Assembly: GCA_019739225.1 (NCBI GenBank)
Contig: JAHHDT010000001.1
Location: 868,001-932,000, forward strand
Length of the DNA stretch: 64,000 nt
From: Aquamicrobium sp.
GTDB lineage: Bacteria; Pseudomonadota; Alphaproteobacteria; Rhizobiales; Rhizobiaceae
Direction of reading: 5' to 3'
Shown: piece after piece, positions 17,620 through 26,786 of the stretch
Layout of the letters: the number at the start of each line of letters is the position of its first letter
Numbering within the stretch: the stretch's first letter is position 1
Notes under the pieces: model-generated
What the model saw: the letters and a program-made list of their open reading frames with translations, nothing else
Databases searched by the model: none
What the model was told of the DNA's origin: nothing
Program-made: the position numbers and the translations under genes

Positions 17620-18555
17620 ATGTCCAGCTCGATTCCCGATGCCCACGCATCCAGCACGCCCCCCGTGGTTTCCATCGCTCCCATCACCGTGCCGTCCACC
17701 GGACGGGGCATTGACCTGCGGGTACGGCTATCCGCGCCAATCAAAGGCGACGCACTGCCCGTCATCATATTCTCGCATGGCAATGGCCAGTCGCTTCACG
17801 CCTATGGTCCCCTGGCTGATCATTGGGCGGCACACGGCTTTGTCGTGATCCAGCCGACACATCTGGATTCGCGGATGCTCCGCCTTGCCTCGGACGACTC
17901 TCGCCGACCGCAGTTCTGGCGCTTTCGAGAGGAAGACATGGCTGCCATTCTCGATGGGCTCGATCACATCGAGAACGAGGCACCGATCATAAAGGGGCGG
18001 CTCGACCGCTCCCGGATCGCGGTTGCTGGGCACTCGTGGGGTGGGCAAACAGCCAGCACCCTGCTCGGCGCCACTCACCCCGATCCCGACGACGGATCCG
18101 TGGTCAACAGGAAGGACACGCGCATCAAGGCGGGTGTGCTCCTGGCGACACCCGGCAAAGGCGGCGACGATTTGAGCGAGTTTGCAGCCCGCGCCCTGCC
18201 GTTCATGCACCCGGATTTTTCCCGAATGACCACGCCCACGCTGGTCGTGGTCGGTGACGCTGACGAGGGTGGACTGACCACGCGAGGACCGGACTGGTGG
18301 CGCGATGCCTACGACCTGAGCCCGTCGCCCAAGGCCTTGTTTACTGCCTTTGGCGGAGAACACGCTCTTGGCGGCATCCCCGGTTACGAGGCGCGGGAGA
18401 CGACGGACGAACGCCCCCAGCGGGTTGCCGTGATCCAACGTCTTTCGACCGCCTTCCTTCGCAGTTCGCTCTATCCCGGCGACCCCGCCTGGCCCGATGC
18501 AGTCGCCGCGCTCGCGGCCGAGGCGGCGCCGGAAGGAAGCATCGAGACGAAGTGA
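17620..18555 (+). CDS. Alpha/beta hydrolase (chlorophyllase/dienelactone-hydrolase type)
   Basis: A 311-residue serine hydrolase without an obvious signal peptide. The nucleophile elbow is GHSWGGQ near residue 138. An upstream oxyanion region reads IIFSHGNGQS, a candidate acid Asp is in VVVGDADEGG and a candidate His in GGEHALGG. This fits predicted dienelactone hydrolases and other esterases. The ATG at 17620 lies just after the operator-like pair. An SDR gene follows 58 bp downstream, and both are probably controlled by the divergent TetR protein. Natural substrate unknown. Confidence 0.85.
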   Translation: MSSSIPDAHASSTPPVVSIAPITVPSTGRGIDLRVRLSAPIKGDALPVIIFSHGNGQSLHAYGPLADHWAAHGFVVIQPTHLDSRMLRLASDDSRRPQFWRFREEDMAAILDGLDHIENEAPIIKGRLDRSRIAVAGHSWGGQTASTLLGATHPDPDDGSVVNRKDTRIKAGVLLATPGKGGDDLSEFAARALPFMHPDFSRMTTPTLVVVGDADEGGLTTRGPDWWRDAYDLSPSPKALFTAFGGEHALGGIPGYEARETTDERPQRVAVIQRLSTAFLRSSLYPGDPAWPDAVAALAAEAAPEGSIETK

Positions 18556-18613
18556 GCAGGACGCCTGCGTCCTCTCCATCTCCCAATCACCACCAACTCC
18601 CTGGAGTTTTCGC

Positions 18614-19363
18614 ATGAACACGATCCTCATTACTGGCAGTTCGTCCGGCTTCGGGCTTGAGACCGCCCGCCATTTCCTCGATCGCGACTGGACTGTCGTT
18701 GCCACGATGCGCACGCCGCGAAAGGATGTGCTGCCTGCGTCCGAACGCCTGCGCGTCGTAGAGCTCGATGTGACCGACGCCACCAGCATCGCGCGTGCCG
18801 TGGAGGAAGCAGGGCCAATAGACGCTCTCGTCAACAATGCCTGTGCCGGCCTTATGGGCGCACTGGAAGGCGTATCGATCGACGCGACACGCCAGCTTTT
18901 CGAACTGAACACGTTCGGCACGATGGCTATGAGGCAAGCCGTGCTGCCTGGCTTCCGCAGGCAAGGGTCGGGCGTCATCGTCAACGTGTCGTCGGCCGTG
19001 ACGCTCAAGCCGCTGCCGATGCTCTCGGCCTATACGGCCAGCAAGGCGGCCATGGAGGCGTTCAGCGAAGACCTCGCACTGGAGGTGGCATCGTTCGGGG
19101 TGCGCGTGCGGCTCGTCATTCCGGGCCGTGCACCGGAAACGTCTTTCAGCGCAGCCGCCCGTGCCCGCTCGCAGAATGGCGTACCCGACGCGTATGCCGA
19201 CTGGGCCAGGCAGGTGTTCTCCGCAGCACCGCAGCAAAAGGCCGAAGTCACGACTCCAGGCGACGTGGCGGAAGCCGTCTGGCACGCGGTGACCGATCCG
19301 GCTTCTCCCCTTCGAATCCCGGCCGGCGCGGACGCCATCACACTGGCTGCCAAGGCCGCGTGA
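18614..19363 (+). CDS. SDR-family oxidoreductase
   Basis: A 249-residue classical SDR. The cofactor motif is TGSSSGFG (residues 7-14), MRTPRK after beta-2 suggests NADP, and NNAC, VNVSSAV and the catalytic YTASK are visible. The ATG at 18614 begins MNTILITGSSSGFG. The family contains ketoreductases and steroid or retinol dehydrogenases. Probably co-transcribed with the hydrolase, and followed by a perfect palindrome 45 bp after the stop. Confidence 0.88.
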   Translation: MNTILITGSSSGFGLETARHFLDRDWTVVATMRTPRKDVLPASERLRVVELDVTDATSIARAVEEAGPIDALVNNACAGLMGALEGVSIDATRQLFELNTFGTMAMRQAVLPGFRRQGSGVIVNVSSAVTLKPLPMLSAYTASKAAMEAFSEDLALEVASFGVRVRLVIPGRAPETSFSAAARARSQNGVPDAYADWARQVFSAAPQQKAEVTTPGDVAEAVWHAVTDPASPLRIPAGADAITLAAKAA

Positions 19364-19408
19364 CGGCCCCTATTCTCTGCCTGGGCAGTCTTGCCTACGG
19401 GTGCCCGC

Positions 19409-19442
19409 CGACTGATCGGGTGGCCGGCCACCCGATCAGTCG
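19409..19442. promoter_or_regulatory. Perfect 34-bp palindrome
   Basis: Two uninterrupted 17-bp arms, CGACTGATCGGGTGGCC and its exact reverse complement, meet with no spacer. It lies 45 bp after the SDR stop and 140 bp before the homoserine-dehydrogenase-like start. No T-run follows on either side, so it is not a textbook terminator. It may terminate transcription as a very stable hairpin or bind a dimeric protein. Confidence 0.75.
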
Positions 19443-19581
19443 ACACGTGAATCCGCTTCGCACCGTCGCTTCTGCGAGGTTACACTGCCGAATAGACGCA
19501 GCTTTCCGGGGGGCGGCGTTTGACGCTGCTGTAAGCGTTGCCAATCCGTGCTCGATGCTCGAAGACAAGGCATTGGAAACC

Positions 19582-20622
19582 ATGAATGTAGTCAGGGTCG
19601 CGATCGCCGGTTTCGGGGGAGTGGGCCGCGCCACGGCCAATCTTCTCCTTGCCCGGCGCTCTCGCTACCGGCAGGTCCATGGCGCCGACTTGCGCCTTGT
19701 AGCCGTCTGCGGATCGCGATCCGGTCTGGCCGACGCGGACGGTCTCGAAGCCGGGCGCCTGGATGCGCTCGAGCCGGGCCTGTCGGGTCCGGCGTTCATA
19801 GAGGCGAGCGGCGCCGACATTCTCATCGAGGCAGGTCCGAGCGATTTTCGCACCGGTGGGCCAGGCCTCGCCTATCTCCGTTCCGCCCTTTCGGCAGGGC
19901 GCGACGCCATTGTCATATCCAAGGGCGCGCTGGTCCACAGCGGCCCGGAACTGCGAACCCTGGGGGGTTCCACAGGGGCGATGCTGAAAATCAGTGGCGC
20001 AGCGGCAGCCGCGCTGCCGACGATCGACCTTCTCGAACACAGCCTGAAAGGCTGCGAGGTACTGGAAATCGAGGGCATTCTGAACGCCACCACCAACTAC
20101 CTGCTCGACGCGATGATGAACCGGAACCTCGGCTTCGACGAGGCGCTGGCGCGCGCCCAGGCAGGCGGTTTCGCTGAAGCCGACCCGCGCAACGACACCG
20201 AGGGCTGGGACACCGCCAGCAAGCTCATACTCATCGCCAATTTCGGCCTCGACGCCGTCCTGACGATGGACGATCTGGTCGTCGAGGGCATTCAGTCGGT
20301 TACGGCGCACGACATCGATGCGTGGCGAATGCAGGGTCTCGTTCCCAAATTGGTCGGAAGCCTTGTTCGCGGAGACAGCGCGACGCGGGCGACCGTCGGC
20401 ATCCGGACCTACCCACTGAGCGACCCGCTTGCGCATGTGTCGGGAAAGAACAAGGCAATCCGGATCACCACGGACGCGATGGGCGAGACGATCGCCATCG
20501 GATCCGGGACCGAACCACTCGCCACCGCGGCCGCCGCGCTCAAGGATCTCGAACACATCCTGACGGCACGAGCGGCACGGGCAACAGCGCGCAGACACCG
20601 CAGCCGACCGAGTGGCAGATGA
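19582..20622 (+). CDS. Homoserine dehydrogenase-like oxidoreductase without ACT domain
   Basis: A 346-residue protein with an N-terminal NAD(P) motif AGFGGVGRATA, the family signature LNATTNYLLDAM and the catalytic block GGFAEADPRNDTEGWDTASKLILIAN with its Lys. It lacks the C-terminal ACT regulatory domain of biosynthetic homoserine dehydrogenases (about 430 residues). It may serve a catabolic or side pathway acting on another hydroxy-amino acid. ATG 19582 fits the domain start, with ATG 19555 as an alternative. The C-terminal tail is unusually Arg/Ala-rich (RAARATARRHRSRPSGR) and may not be ancestral. Confidence 0.82.
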   Translation: MNVVRVAIAGFGGVGRATANLLLARRSRYRQVHGADLRLVAVCGSRSGLADADGLEAGRLDALEPGLSGPAFIEASGADILIEAGPSDFRTGGPGLAYLRSALSAGRDAIVISKGALVHSGPELRTLGGSTGAMLKISGAAAAALPTIDLLEHSLKGCEVLEIEGILNATTNYLLDAMMNRNLGFDEALARAQAGGFAEADPRNDTEGWDTASKLILIANFGLDAVLTMDDLVVEGIQSVTAHDIDAWRMQGLVPKLVGSLVRGDSATRATVGIRTYPLSDPLAHVSGKNKAIRITTDAMGETIAIGSGTEPLATAAAALKDLEHILTARAARATARRHRSRPSGR

Positions 20623-20807
20623 CCAAGTGCCGCGTCTATACAGAGGCTCTCAAAAGGCTGAAACGCGATGGCATCGAGGGACTCAGTGCCTCCTTCCTCG
20701 ATGAGAATGCAGCGTTTGTCGGAATGGGTGCATGCAACGAACGCCCGTATGCCCGCGGACGCCAGCCGATCTTGACGCCGCGAACATATCGACGATCGCG
20801 ACGATGA
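20619..20807 (+). CDS. Short unrecognised ORF overlapping the previous stop
   Basis: A 62-codon frame starting MTKCRVYTEALKRLKRDG whose ATG overlaps the TGA of the upstream gene (ATGA). The first half looks protein-like, with an amphipathic helix. The second half is Arg-rich and looks like out-of-frame read-through. I do not recognise it. It may be a truncated or decaying gene. Confidence 0.3.
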   Translation: MTKCRVYTEALKRLKRDGIEGLSASFLDENAAFVGMGACNERPYARGRQPILTPRTYRRSRR

Positions 20808-20841
20808 ACGCCGGAGCGGCGAGCACTTTCCTTCCGTTTAA

Positions 20842-21036
20842 CTGTGTCGGGCCGTAAACGGGATCACCTTCACCTGGGCGCAAGAGCTCCATGCGGAAAT
20901 GAGGGCTTCCGGATCCGTCGTCTCAAGCAGTTCGCAGGCCCTCTACATGCGGATGATCGTTCGTTTGAAACGCGCGACAACGGCGGAGATAGCCAGGCAG
21001 GCGATTGCGATTGAAGCTGCAATCAAGGCCTGTTGA
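20842..21036 (+). pseudogene. Possible decayed gene fragment
   Basis: An open frame of 64 codons with no good start (first ATG 20899) ends in a helical, protein-like stretch: ALYMRMIVRLKRATTAEIA, then further Ala/Ile-rich residues. Together with the odd short frame at 20619-20807 it suggests a degraded gene filling the gap before the aldehyde dehydrogenase. No family was recognised. Confidence 0.22.
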
Positions 21037-21081
21037 GCCAGCACCTGCATCAAGGCCGCATGGTTGCAATTGGCTGCGCAC

Positions 21082-22464
21082 TCAGCTCCTGCGCATCAGG
21101 ATCATCTTGTCCTGCGTCATGTCGCGCATCGTATAGGGGATGCCGCCGGTTCCGTATCCGGACTCCTTCCGGCCGGCAAAAGGCATCCAGTCGGTGCGGA
21201 AGGCGGTGGGATCATTGATCATCACGGCCGAGGCATCGAGCCGATTGGCCGCGCGCATCGCGACGTCGACATCCTGCGCGAAGACGCTGGCCTGAAAGGC
21301 CGTCGGCAGGGCATTTGCCCGACGAATGGCTTCGTCCAGATCGTCATAGCGATAGACTGCGACCACCGGACCGAACACCTCCAGCGTCGAAACCTTCGCG
21401 TCTGCGGCCGGGTCGATCAGAACCGCCGGTTGCAACGTCGTCCCGGACAGTCGCTTGCCGCCCGTTGCCAGCGTCGCCCCACCCTGGACCGCTTCTTCGA
21501 TCCATTGTCCGACCCGGTCAGCCTCGCGTGGCAGGATCAGCGGCCCGACCTCGGTGTCGTTCAATGTGGGGTCGGCGGTGCGCAGACTTTCGACGCGGGC
21601 GACGAGCCTCTGCGTAAAATCGTCGGCGATGTCGGCATGGATGAAGATGCGCTGCGTCGAAACGCAGACCTGCCCGGCGTGGTAATAGCCGCCCTTGACG
21701 ATCGGCTCGATGACCTTGCCGAGATCGGCGCTGCGATCGACGATGGCTGGTGCCGCCCCGCCATGCTCCAGCGCCGAGCGCGTGCCGGGGGCGAGCTTGG
21801 AATGCAGCGACCAGCCGACCCTCGCCGATCCGATGAAGGTCAGGAAGGCGACGCGGCTGTCGGTCGCCAGCCTTTCGGCCAGTGCGTTGTCTTCCGTGAT
21901 CAAGGTCTGGCACCAAGGCTCGGGCAGACCCGCCTCATGGACGAGCGCCACGAAGTCGATGCAGGACAGCGGCGTCGTGGCGGCAGGCTTCACGATGACG
22001 GGGCAGCCGACCGCGACCGCGGGGGCGACCTGATGGACGATCAGGTTCAGCGGATGATTGAACGCGGAAATCGCCGCTACGACCCCGATGGGCTCCTTCG
22101 TCGTGAAGGCCCAGCGATCCTCGGCCGCTGCCGACAGCCCCATCGGAATTTCACGTCCGGCGAAGTTGCGCAACTCGTCAGCGGCATTGTGGACGCCATC
22201 TATTGCGCGGTTGGTCTCGACGACGGCATCGGGCAGCGGCTTGCCGCCCTCGCGCGCGATCTGCATGGCGAAATGATCGCGCCTGCCTTCCATCAACGCG
22301 GCCAGCCTGCGCAGAATGGCAACGCGCTCATGCGGCTTCAGCCAGCCGTCGCGATCCCTGAAGACACGCTCGGCCGCCTGCAGTTTCCGCTCCAGCGCGG
22401 CGGCGTCGTCGGTCGCGATCTCCGTGATCGGCGCACGGTCGAATGCCTGCACCACTGTCAGCAT
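21082..22464 (-). CDS. NAD(P)-dependent aldehyde dehydrogenase
   Basis: A 460-residue ALDH-superfamily enzyme. It has the active-site Asn in SAFNHPLNLIVHQ, the catalytic Cys in HAGQVCVSTQRIF, EVFGPVVAVYRYDD in the cofactor pocket, and the C-terminal PFAGRKESGYGTGGIPYTM. The usual catalytic Glu motif (LELGG) is replaced by LEHGGAAPAIV, which still places Glu. It is 21 bp after the acetolactate-synthase-like gene and likely co-transcribed. This ALDH clade includes lactaldehyde and glyceraldehyde-3-phosphate (GAPN-like) enzymes. Substrate not assigned. Confidence 0.9.
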   Translation of the reverse strand: MLTVVQAFDRAPITEIATDDAAALERKLQAAERVFRDRDGWLKPHERVAILRRLAALMEGRRDHFAMQIAREGGKPLPDAVVETNRAIDGVHNAADELRNFAGREIPMGLSAAAEDRWAFTTKEPIGVVAAISAFNHPLNLIVHQVAPAVAVGCPVIVKPAATTPLSCIDFVALVHEAGLPEPWCQTLITEDNALAERLATDSRVAFLTFIGSARVGWSLHSKLAPGTRSALEHGGAAPAIVDRSADLGKVIEPIVKGGYYHAGQVCVSTQRIFIHADIADDFTQRLVARVESLRTADPTLNDTEVGPLILPREADRVGQWIEEAVQGGATLATGGKRLSGTTLQPAVLIDPAADAKVSTLEVFGPVVAVYRYDDLDEAIRRANALPTAFQASVFAQDVDVAMRAANRLDASAVMINDPTAFRTDWMPFAGRKESGYGTGGIPYTMRDMTQDKMILMRRS

Positions 22465-22485
22465 AGTCGATCTCCCTTCGCTGGA

Positions 22486-24141
22486 TTACGCGAGTTCCAC
22501 GTCGGGCCTGCGGTTGCGCAACTCGTCGACCAGGACACGCGTGTTCTCGGAATAGTCGATCGGCAGATCGACCAGATGAACACCGCCGCCGGCAAAGGCG
22601 GCTTCGAGCGTCGGCACGAGGTCCTCGACCGCATTGACCCGCGAGCCCTTGGCGCCATAGGCCTCGGCGTAGCGCACGAAATCGGGATTGCCGAAGCTCA
22701 TGCCGAAATCCTGGAAGCCGTCCACCGCCTGCTTCCAGCGGATCATGCCGTAGGCGCTGTCGTTCAGGATAACCACCACGAGGTCCAGCCCGAGCCGCAC
22801 CGCCGTTTCCATCTCCTGCGAGTTCATCATGAAGCCGCCATCGCCGCACACGGCCAGGACGCGGCGGTTGGGATAAAGCATCGCCGCCATCATCGCAGAC
22901 GGCAGGCCGGCGCCCATCGTGGCGAGCGCATTGTCGAGCAGCAGCGTGTTGGCGACATGGGTGCGGTAGTTGCGCGCGAACCAGATCTTGTACATCCCAT
23001 TGTCGAGGCAGACGATGCCGTCTTCCGGCATCACCGCGCGCACATCATGGACGATGCGCTGCGGTGTGGGCGGGAAACGGTCTTCCTCGGCGCGGTCGTT
23101 GATACGGGCGAGGATGCGCTGACGCAGTTCGAGCATTCCTCCGTCGGGTGAAAGTTCTCCTTCGAGCCGCTCGGCAAGCCCCTCGACGGCAGCCCCGATG
23201 TCGCCGATCACCTCGAAATCCGGATGGTAGACCTGTTCGACCGTGGCTGACTGGTAGCCGACATGGATGACCTTTGGTCCCCCCGCACTTTTCATGAGGA
23301 AGGGCGGCTTCTCGATCGTGTCGTGGCCGATGGCGACGATCAGGTCGGCACGATCGACCGCCTCGTGAACATAATCGCCCTCCGAGAGCGCCGCGGTGCC
23401 CATATAAAGGTTCGAGCCGCCGGTGACCGCTCCTTTGCCCATCTGCGTGTTGAAGAATGGCAGGCGGCTTCGGGCAACAAAGTCCGAGAGCAGGTCAACC
23501 AGGGAAGGCCGGTTACCCGCCGCGCCGATCATCACGAGCGGGCGTTTTGCAGTGCGGATGATCTCGGCCGCACTGTCGAGTGCGGCGGAACTGGCCACGG
23601 GGCGGTCCACCGCGTGGCGCGCGATGACCGGGATGTTCGCGACCTCTTCGGCCGCAACGTCCTCAGGCAGTTCCAGATGTACCGGTCCCGGCCGCTCCTC
23701 CATCGCGACTCGAAAGGCGTCGCGGACCGTCGAGGGTATGGCGGCGGCACTGACGATCTGGCGCGTCATCTTGGTCAGCGGCTTCATCGAGGCGACGATA
23801 TCGACGATCTGGAAGCGGGCCTGCTTGGCGCTCATCACTGGCTTCTGCCCGGTGATGAGGATCATCGGCATCGCACCCAGGTGTGCATACGCCGCGCCGG
23901 TCGAGAAATTGAGCGCGCCGGGTCCGAGCGTCGCCAGGCACACGCCGGGTTTACCCGTCAGCCGTCCATGCGTGGCCGCCATGAAGGCCGCGGCCTGCTC
24001 ATGGCGTGTCAGCACCAGCTTGATGCTGGAGGTCCGCAACGATTCCAGAAGATCGAGGTTTTCCTCGCCCGGCACGCCGAAGATGCGATCGACGCCTTCG
24101 TTCTCCAGTGCGGTGACAAAAAGGTCCGATCCTTTCGACAT
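22486..24141 (-). CDS. Acetolactate synthase large-subunit-like TPP enzyme
   Basis: A 551-residue TPP-dependent enzyme of the AHAS/AlsS type. The catalytic Glu is in LTRHEQAAAFMA (about residue 48). The TPP/Mg motif runs from GDGGFMMNSQEMETA to LNDSAYGMI. The central domain (about 190-330) has a FAD/ADP-like fold. No small regulatory subunit is adjacent, which fits a catabolic acetolactate synthase or another 2-oxoacid carboligase. Gene order ALS-ALDH suggests decarboxylation of a 2-oxoacid to an aldehyde followed by oxidation, as inference. Confidence 0.88.
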   Translation of the reverse strand: MSKGSDLFVTALENEGVDRIFGVPGEENLDLLESLRTSSIKLVLTRHEQAAAFMAATHGRLTGKPGVCLATLGPGALNFSTGAAYAHLGAMPMILITGQKPVMSAKQARFQIVDIVASMKPLTKMTRQIVSAAAIPSTVRDAFRVAMEERPGPVHLELPEDVAAEEVANIPVIARHAVDRPVASSAALDSAAEIIRTAKRPLVMIGAAGNRPSLVDLLSDFVARSRLPFFNTQMGKGAVTGGSNLYMGTAALSEGDYVHEAVDRADLIVAIGHDTIEKPPFLMKSAGGPKVIHVGYQSATVEQVYHPDFEVIGDIGAAVEGLAERLEGELSPDGGMLELRQRILARINDRAEEDRFPPTPQRIVHDVRAVMPEDGIVCLDNGMYKIWFARNYRTHVANTLLLDNALATMGAGLPSAMMAAMLYPNRRVLAVCGDGGFMMNSQEMETAVRLGLDLVVVILNDSAYGMIRWKQAVDGFQDFGMSFGNPDFVRYAEAYGAKGSRVNAVEDLVPTLEAAFAGGGVHLVDLPIDYSENTRVLVDELRNRRPDVELA

Positions 24142-24367
24142 AGCCTAAACTCCTGCTTTCATCGTTTCGACGGAACTCGCGGCGAGCATACACGGGGTTG
24201 TGCAATTGCCACCTATTGTTGCTGCTTCGCGAGACCAGCGGCTGCGATGTCACCATCCCTGCCGTCTATCGGGCGCTCGAAACGAAGTGCGGCCGGATTC
24301 TCGATGACCGTGCTCATTCGTTTCCCTGGACCTTTGCTCCGCCTGTATCCTGGGGGATGAGAGGCAT

Positions 24368-25408
24368 TTACGGCGTCTCGTGAGCCGCCCGGACAATTGG
24401 CGCGACTTCCGTGCCGAGAAGCTCGATCGATCGCTTCATCGCAGCCGTTTCGAGCGAGGCGGTGCTCATCTGGAAGGTGATGCGTGAGATGCCGCCGAGC
24501 ATCTCGCTTGCCTCGAGCATCTTGGCAGCAACGGTGGCCGGCGCACCGATCAGGAAAGCGCCTTCGGGGCTGGCCATCGCGTCAAACTGCTGGCGCGTCG
24601 GCGTCGGCCACCCGCGCTCACGTCCGATGGTGCCGGTCAGATGCGCCCAGCCGGGAAAGAACGCATTCTTGGCCTCTGCGTCGGTCTCGCCCACGAAACC
24701 CATCGCGTGCACGCCCACAACGAGCTTCTCTTGAGCGTGCCCCGCGCGCCTACCGGCCTCGCGATAGAGATCGACGAGCGGACGAAAACGCTCGAACGTG
24801 CCGCCGATGATCGCGATCATCAGCGGAAGGCCTAGCTCTCCGGCGCGCTCGAAGGATGACGGCGTGCCGCCAACACCCACCCACAGCGGCAGTCGCGGCT
24901 GGTGGGGACGCGGGAAAACGCCCTCTCCGTGAAGTGCGGGACGATAGCGCCCATACCAGGAGATGTTGGTCTGCCCGCCGAGCTTCAGGAACAGGTCGAG
25001 CTTTTCGGCGAAAAGATCGTCATAGGCGCGGGTATCCAGCCCGAACAGCGGAAAGGCCTCTGCGAACGACCCACGCCCGACGACGATTTCGGCCCGCCCT
25101 TTGGAGATCAGGTCGAGCGTTGCGAATTCCTGGAAAACCCGCACCGGGTCGGCGGCGCTCAGCACCGTCACCGCGCTCGTCAGACGGATCTTGCTGGTTC
25201 GGGCTGCCGCGGCCGAAAGAATGATGGCCGGTGCGGAGTCGAGGAATTCTGCGCGATGGTGCTCCCCGATGCCGAAGACATCGAGCCCGACGCGGTCAGC
25301 GGTTTCAACCTCGTCAAGCAGGTCGGCCATGCGATCGGTCGCCGAGGGAAGTCGTCCGGTCGACGGATCGGGTAGGATGGCAGCAAAACTGTCGACGCCT
25401 ATTTCCAT
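24368..25408 (-). CDS. LLM-class flavin-dependent oxidoreductase
   Basis: A 346-residue luciferase-like monooxygenase. Family marks are FGIGEHHRAEFLDSAP, AAARTSKIRLTSAVTVLSAADPVRVFQEFATLDLISKGRAEIVVGRGSF and LPLWVGVGGTPSSFERA. It uses reduced FMN or F420. FMN is more likely in this organism group. The start at 25408 (MEIGVDSFAA) is typical for the family, and 25432 is an alternative. It is read away from a divergent LysR gene and may be part of that regulator's operon with the two genes downstream. Confidence 0.9.
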   Translation of the reverse strand: MEIGVDSFAAILPDPSTGRLPSATDRMADLLDEVETADRVGLDVFGIGEHHRAEFLDSAPAIILSAAAARTSKIRLTSAVTVLSAADPVRVFQEFATLDLISKGRAEIVVGRGSFAEAFPLFGLDTRAYDDLFAEKLDLFLKLGGQTNISWYGRYRPALHGEGVFPRPHQPRLPLWVGVGGTPSSFERAGELGLPLMIAIIGGTFERFRPLVDLYREAGRRAGHAQEKLVVGVHAMGFVGETDAEAKNAFFPGWAHLTGTIGRERGWPTPTRQQFDAMASPEGAFLIGAPATVAAKMLEASEMLGGISRITFQMSTASLETAAMKRSIELLGTEVAPIVRAAHETP

Positions 25409-25751
25409 GATGGGTTCTCTCAAGATGTTCATCGGCCCTTGCGGACCGCGTTGAATTGGCGCGCAGGACTGGTCCGGCTACGGTGAAATGCGAACGGTCA
25501 CCGGTCTGTCCGACCAGGAATTAATCTACGTTTGAAGGTGTCGCGGTGCAGTATCTGCCCCGCAGCTGCCGTTGATGCTTCCTTTTGCTCCTCCACGAGA
25601 CTGAGGCTTGAGTTCGTCCGGTTTCTTGGAGACGGTGTGGCTGAAGCGAATGCGTGACGCCAAACTGTCCGCATCCAGTCAGTTACATCTCTTTCGGCGA
25701 TACGGTAGAACTCGCTACTGCCACGCTGTGTCGCGAAACGGGGAACGCCGG
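25409..25751. promoter_or_regulatory. Divergent intergenic region, LLM oxidoreductase / LysR
   Basis: This 343-bp gap between divergent genes must hold both promoters. I found no convincing gene, repeat or terminator in it. A LysR-type binding site is expected but no single T-N11-A palindrome stands out. Confidence 0.4.
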
Positions 25752-26645
25752 ATGGATATCGACGACCTGCGGACATTCGTGGAAGTTGCCGATGCTGGCG
25801 GCGTATCGGCTGCCGCGCGCAGGCTCGGCGTGTCCAAGTCGATCGTCAGCCGCCGGCTTTTCCGCCTCGAGGCAGAGCTTGGCGCACAGCTTCTTGCAAG
25901 GACCACGCGTGGCGCAGCCCTCACGGAAGCCGGAGCCGCGTTTCGAGACCATGCGGCGAGAGTGGCTGCCGAGATCGATGCGGCAAGGGAAATCATCCAG
26001 CCCACCGGTGACCTGGCCGGCCGGCTGCGTGTCGCGATGCCGCTGACCTTCGGTCCGACGCATCTGGCACCGGTGCTGGCGGAGTTGGCGCGCCGCCACC
26101 CGAGACTTCACATCCACTCGTCCTACAGCGACCGCTTTGTCGATCTCATCGCCGAGGGTTTCGACTGCGCGATCCGGGTCGGCCTCCTCCAGGACTCCAA
26201 CATGGTCGCAAGACGCGTCGGGACCATCCACGCGAAGTTCCTGGCCAGCCCCGGCTATATCGAGGCGCATGGTGCGCCAGAAGCGCCAGAGGAGATCGCC
26301 CCTCACCAGGCCCTGATGCAGGGCACGGAAGCCTGGCAGTTCATGGATGGCGACAAGGTCGTCACGATCAATCCGCAAGGACGCTACAAGGCCGACAACG
26401 GCATCGCGCTGGCTGCTGCGGCGGCTGCAGGGCTGGGCGTCGCATGGCTGCCTGATTGCGTCACCGCCCACTATGTCGCTTCGGGCGCACTTGTTCCCAT
26501 CATGACACGGTATCCGCCGCCGTCGGCAGGCGTATATGTCATCCGGCCGCCGGGGCAGCATCCTTCACGAAAGGTCCGGATCCTGACCGAGTTGCTGATC
26601 GAGTGCCTTGAGGACGACCCGCGCCTCGCGGTCGTCGGGAGCTAG
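25752..26645 (+). CDS. LysR-family transcriptional regulator
   Basis: A 297-residue LysR regulator of the CrgA-like subgroup. The N-terminal helix-turn-helix is MDIDDLRTFVEVADAGGVSAAARRLGVSKSIVSRRLFRLE. The effector domain starts near residue 90 (GRLRVAMPLTFGPTHLAPVLAELARRHP). ATG 25752 gives the canonical N-terminus. The upstream extension of the frame lacks homology. It is divergent from the LLM-ALS-ALDH genes, which it probably controls. Confidence 0.92.
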   Translation: MDIDDLRTFVEVADAGGVSAAARRLGVSKSIVSRRLFRLEAELGAQLLARTTRGAALTEAGAAFRDHAARVAAEIDAAREIIQPTGDLAGRLRVAMPLTFGPTHLAPVLAELARRHPRLHIHSSYSDRFVDLIAEGFDCAIRVGLLQDSNMVARRVGTIHAKFLASPGYIEAHGAPEAPEEIAPHQALMQGTEAWQFMDGDKVVTINPQGRYKADNGIALAAAAAAGLGVAWLPDCVTAHYVASGALVPIMTRYPPPSAGVYVIRPPGQHPSRKVRILTELLIECLEDDPRLAVVGS

Positions 26646-26786
26646 CGCCAGGTTTTCGCGAGGCGGCTTTGGCGTTCAGCTTTTCGCGACACAGTTCAGC
26701 GGATCACGGGTCTAGCTGCAAGGTTGACTGCCGGATACCAAGATCGTTCGGCCGGATCAGGCGATCGGGCAAGAAAGGATAGGCGC

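Noticed and set aside
20683-20892. 69-codon minus-strand frame before the aldehyde dehydrogenase
   Set aside because: No motif, no ribosome binding site, and composition typical of a shadow frame.
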